Source: Anaerolineae bacterium
GTDB lineage: Bacteria; Chloroflexota; Anaerolineae; Aggregatilineales; Phototrophicaceae
NCBI GenBank assembly: GCA_022824565.1
Contig: JAJDZQ010000069.1
Coordinates: forward strand, 1 to 62,533
Direction: 5' to 3'
Length of the DNA stretch: 62,533 nt
This document shows, piece after piece, positions 60,267 through 62,533 of the stretch; position 1 is the first letter of the stretch, and each line of letters begins with the position of its first letter. The position numbers and the translations under genes are program-made. The notes beneath the pieces are model-generated. The model worked only from the letters and a program-made list of their open reading frames with translations. It had not been told where the DNA came from and searched no databases.

Positions 60267-61115
60267 ATGTCCAAACGAAAAGTAGTCCTAACTGGCGCAA
60301 GCGGCACCATCGCTGGCGTCTTGCTGCCTGCCCTGCGCGAGCGCTATGACCTGTGCCTGCTCGATGCGCGAACGACCGACATGGACGGCGCAGAAGTGGC
60401 CGGCGTCCAGGTCGTGGACTTGCTGGACAAAGACCGCGACCGCTATCGCCACCATTTTGCCGGCGCAGACGCCGTCGTGCATTGCGCCTATTTTCGCCAG
60501 CACGGACGAGGCGATGATGTCTATTTCAGCAGCGAGCTGGAAAACTTGCAGATGACCTACAATGTCTACCAGGTCGCCTGGGAAGAAGGCCTGCGCCGCC
60601 TGGTCGCCGCCAGCACCAATCACGCCGCCGATCTCTATGAGAATTATGCGCTGGATGGCGGGGTGCCGATGATCACGCCCGACATGAATGCGTCGGACAA
60701 TTGGTACGGCTGGGCAAAGATCGCTTTCGAGCAGATCGGACAGGTATATGCCAGCGGGGTCAGCCATGGTGGTCGACCGTTGGAAAATGTGCAGATCCGT
60801 ATCGGCGGTCCGCGCGAAACCGATGTGGAAAACGCGCCACTGGGCGACCTGCGTACCATGCGCCGCGCCCTCGCCGTCTATATCAGCCAACGCGATATGG
60901 CGCAGCTATTCACCAAAAGCATCGAAACAGCCGATATCCGCGACGAACTGGGCCTGCCTTTCCAGATCTTCTATGGCATCAGCAACAATCCGCAGGCCAT
61001 CTGGAGCATCGCCAATGCCCGGCGTGTCATCGGCTATGCACCGCAGGATAATTCCGAAGAGCGCTTCTTCGCTTCTGTCCAGGCGCATATGCAAGCGGCC
61101 GGTGTCTTGGATTAG
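60267..61115 (+). CDS. NAD(P)-dependent uronate dehydrogenase-like epimerase
   Basis: Extended SDR of 282 residues. The cofactor motif is TGASGTIAGVLLP, the Ser/Thr strand is LVAASTNHAADLYE, and Tyr and Lys lie in NWYGWAKIAFEQIG. The substrate side has QIRIGGPRETD and FYGISNNPQAIWSIANARR, matching uronate dehydrogenases, which oxidise hexuronic acids to aldarolactones. AAGGAGAATATC precedes the ATG. It converges with the aminotransferase gene on a shared TTAG. Confidence 0.82.
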   Translation: MSKRKVVLTGASGTIAGVLLPALRERYDLCLLDARTTDMDGAEVAGVQVVDLLDKDRDRYRHHFAGADAVVHCAYFRQHGRGDDVYFSSELENLQMTYNVYQVAWEEGLRRLVAASTNHAADLYENYALDGGVPMITPDMNASDNWYGWAKIAFEQIGQVYASGVSHGGRPLENVQIRIGGPRETDVENAPLGDLRTMRRALAVYISQRDMAQLFTKSIETADIRDELGLPFQIFYGISNNPQAIWSIANARRVIGYAPQDNSEERFFASVQAHMQAAGVLD

Positions 61116-62500
61116 CGCAAGAGCCGCGGCGCCACTTCGCGCATATAGGGCAGCAAAGTTTGCAAAGCGCCTGCCAATGCGGCCAGCGCCATGTCCAGCT
61201 CGGCTTCTTGCAAGGGCGTCGGCACGCTGAACATGCCGCGATTGCTGCTGTAGACGCCACGATTTAGTAGCTCCACTTGCAGCAGGGTGTACAGGTCGCC
61301 GGTGTCTTCGGCTGCCCGCCGCGCATCGCCCAGGTTGACCACTGGCGCGTCTGTCCACTGAATCTGCTGCAGTGAGCCAAAACCCAGGCATTGCGCGCGA
61401 ATCCCCAGCGCCGCAAAGAGCTCGTTGAGGTCCTTCGCCAGCCGCTCGCCCAGCCCGTTTATCCGTGTGATTGCCGCCGCATCCAGCCGCCGCAGCGCTT
61501 CTTCGCCCGCCACCATGGTGATGCTGTTGCCATTGAATGTGCCGCTGTGGAACAAGGCGTCGGCGACCTGGGCAGGGTCGTATTGCGCCATGATCTCGCG
61601 CCGCCCGCCAAACGCGCCCACCGGGAAGCCGCCGCCGATGATCTTGCCAAGCGCCGTGAGATCGGGCACGACGCCCGCTATCTGCTGGAAGCCGCCCGGT
61701 GCCAGACGCAGCGTGACGATCTCATCGAACATTAGCAACACACCATAGCTATCTGCCAGCGCCCGCAGCCCAGCCAGATAGCCCGGGGCAGGTGGGATCA
61801 TCCCGCCCGCATTGGGCAGCGGCTCGATGATGATGCCAGCGATGCGCTCATGATGCTCTGCCAGCAGCGCTTCCATGGCGGACAAATCGTTGAATGGGAC
61901 AACCAGCGCCGATTGCAGCACCGCGCTTGGCACGCCGCGGCTTTCCAGACGGGTTTTTGGCTCTTGTCGGGACTCGAGCCCCGCGCTGATGTTGATCTCA
62001 ACGAAATCGTGCGAGCCATGATAGCCGCCATCTATCTTGACGATGATGTCGCGTCCGCTATAGGCGCGCGCGGTCCGCATCATCATCATCGTGGCTTCTG
62101 TGCCCGAATTGGTGAAGCGCAGCATGTCGATGCCCGGCACGCGCTGGACAATTTGCCGTGCCAGCGAGACTTGTGGCGAGGCCACTGTGCCAAGCGCCGT
62201 CCCGCGCAGCAACTGGTCAGCCGCCTGCTCGACGATGCCCGGCTGCGCATGCCCGTGCACCAGCGATGTATAGTTGTTCAGCAAGTCCAGGTAGCGGTTG
62301 CCATCGCCATCGTGCAGCCATGCGCCCTCGCCGACTGTCATGTAGGTCGGATAGGGCGATATGCGCGTCGCGCCACGCGTCTCGCCGCCCGGCAGGTAGC
62401 GCAGCGCCTCGGCATGATGCGCCCGCGAAGCCGGTGTGCGCGCACGATACCGCGCGATGATATCTCGTTTTACCTCTGCCGCTGTGGTCGCCCCGGCCAT
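61112..62500 (-). CDS. Class III PLP-dependent aminotransferase (GSA-AM-like)
   Basis: PLP enzyme of 462 residues similar to glutamate-1-semialdehyde aminomutase and related class III aminotransferases. RYLPGGETRGATRISPYP is the substrate loop, FTNSGTEATMMMMR binds phosphate, and KIDGGYHGSHDF carries the ring-stacking His. LLMFDEIVTLRLAPGGFQ holds the cofactor Asp, and the PLP Lys is in TALGKIIGGGFPVGAFGG. AAGGAG eight bases upstream fixes the start at 62500. No other haem gene is close, so a catabolic aminotransferase is as likely as HemL. Confidence 0.88.
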   Translation of the reverse strand: MAGATTAAEVKRDIIARYRARTPASRAHHAEALRYLPGGETRGATRISPYPTYMTVGEGAWLHDGDGNRYLDLLNNYTSLVHGHAQPGIVEQAADQLLRGTALGTVASPQVSLARQIVQRVPGIDMLRFTNSGTEATMMMMRTARAYSGRDIIVKIDGGYHGSHDFVEINISAGLESRQEPKTRLESRGVPSAVLQSALVVPFNDLSAMEALLAEHHERIAGIIIEPLPNAGGMIPPAPGYLAGLRALADSYGVLLMFDEIVTLRLAPGGFQQIAGVVPDLTALGKIIGGGFPVGAFGGRREIMAQYDPAQVADALFHSGTFNGNSITMVAGEEALRRLDAAAITRINGLGERLAKDLNELFAALGIRAQCLGFGSLQQIQWTDAPVVNLGDARRAAEDTGDLYTLLQVELLNRGVYSSNRGMFSVPTPLQEAELDMALAALAGALQTLLPYMREVAPRLLR

Positions 62501-62533
62501 GGCCACGCTCCTTGTCATTCCCGCATGTTGCCC

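Noticed and set aside
62501..62533. Start of another gene at the right edge
   Set aside because: Only 33 bases remain; nothing can be supported.

Overview
The window is GC-rich bacterial chromosome, densely packed with genes on both strands and using the standard bacterial code. It is most probably from a Chloroflexota bacterium (Anaerolineae-like). The reasons are the mix of solitary YfhO-type and GT-C membrane proteins, an SCO1664-type kinase-like protein, stand-alone HyuA and HyuB, a form II CoxL-like subunit, and many G/C-run hairpin repeats between genes. No rRNA or tRNA gene, CRISPR array or replication origin was seen, so the taxonomic call is an inference from gene content.

Layout. 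0.1-10.5 kb: Hsp20, hydantoinase A, RidA, a 2-hydroxyacid dehydrogenase, enoyl-ACP reductase (FabI), a PucC-type MFS protein, UspA, a thiamine pyrophosphokinase fused to DUF402, and hydantoinase B. 10.8-21.2 kb: carbohydrate genes (sulfatase, aldo/keto reductase, GT39-type membrane protein, alpha-L-fucosidase, GH5 glycosidase), with a RelE/ParE-type toxin-antitoxin module lodged between an intact aldo/keto reductase gene and an 87-90 bp remnant of a second copy. 21.4-31.4 kb: an alpha/beta hydrolase, SCO1664-type protein, EEP-family protein, then a tightly coupled four-gene operon (isochorismatase, GT2, YfhO, VOC), a methyltransferase and an MBL-fold hydrolase.

31.4-38.3 kb is a phage-derived structural module on the minus strand: a prohead protease-capsid fusion with its own terminator and an internal start, a head-tail connector, and two tail-type genes. 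An MFS exporter and a stand-alone TipAS protein sit among them. No terminase, portal, integrase or lysis gene is visible. 38.6-40.8 kb is a complete IS1595-family element with an 8-bp target duplication, 28-bp inverted repeats, a transposase and two passenger genes. It is inserted in a hairpin repeat whose uninterrupted relative lies at about 53.6 kb.

41-62.5 kb: RecD2 helicase, VOC protein, methionine aminopeptidase, PlsY, a MerR regulator with a textbook 19-bp-spacer promoter, an exported haloalkane dehalogenase, PdxA, GNAT, a long coiled-coil membrane protein, a sugar epimerase, a rhodanese, a CoxL-like protein, a secreted SH3/HExxH protein, a duplicated VapBC locus with one truncated toxin, a GT-C membrane protein, a uronate-dehydrogenase-like protein and a class III aminotransferase.

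Two interspersed repeat families fill most intergenic gaps: G/C-run hairpins whose stems show paired changes, and CACAGAG/CTCTGTG inverted repeats. The sulfatase, fucosidase, sugar-type aldo/keto reductase and uronate-dehydrogenase-like gene suggest use of sulfated, fucose-containing glycans, but this is inference.
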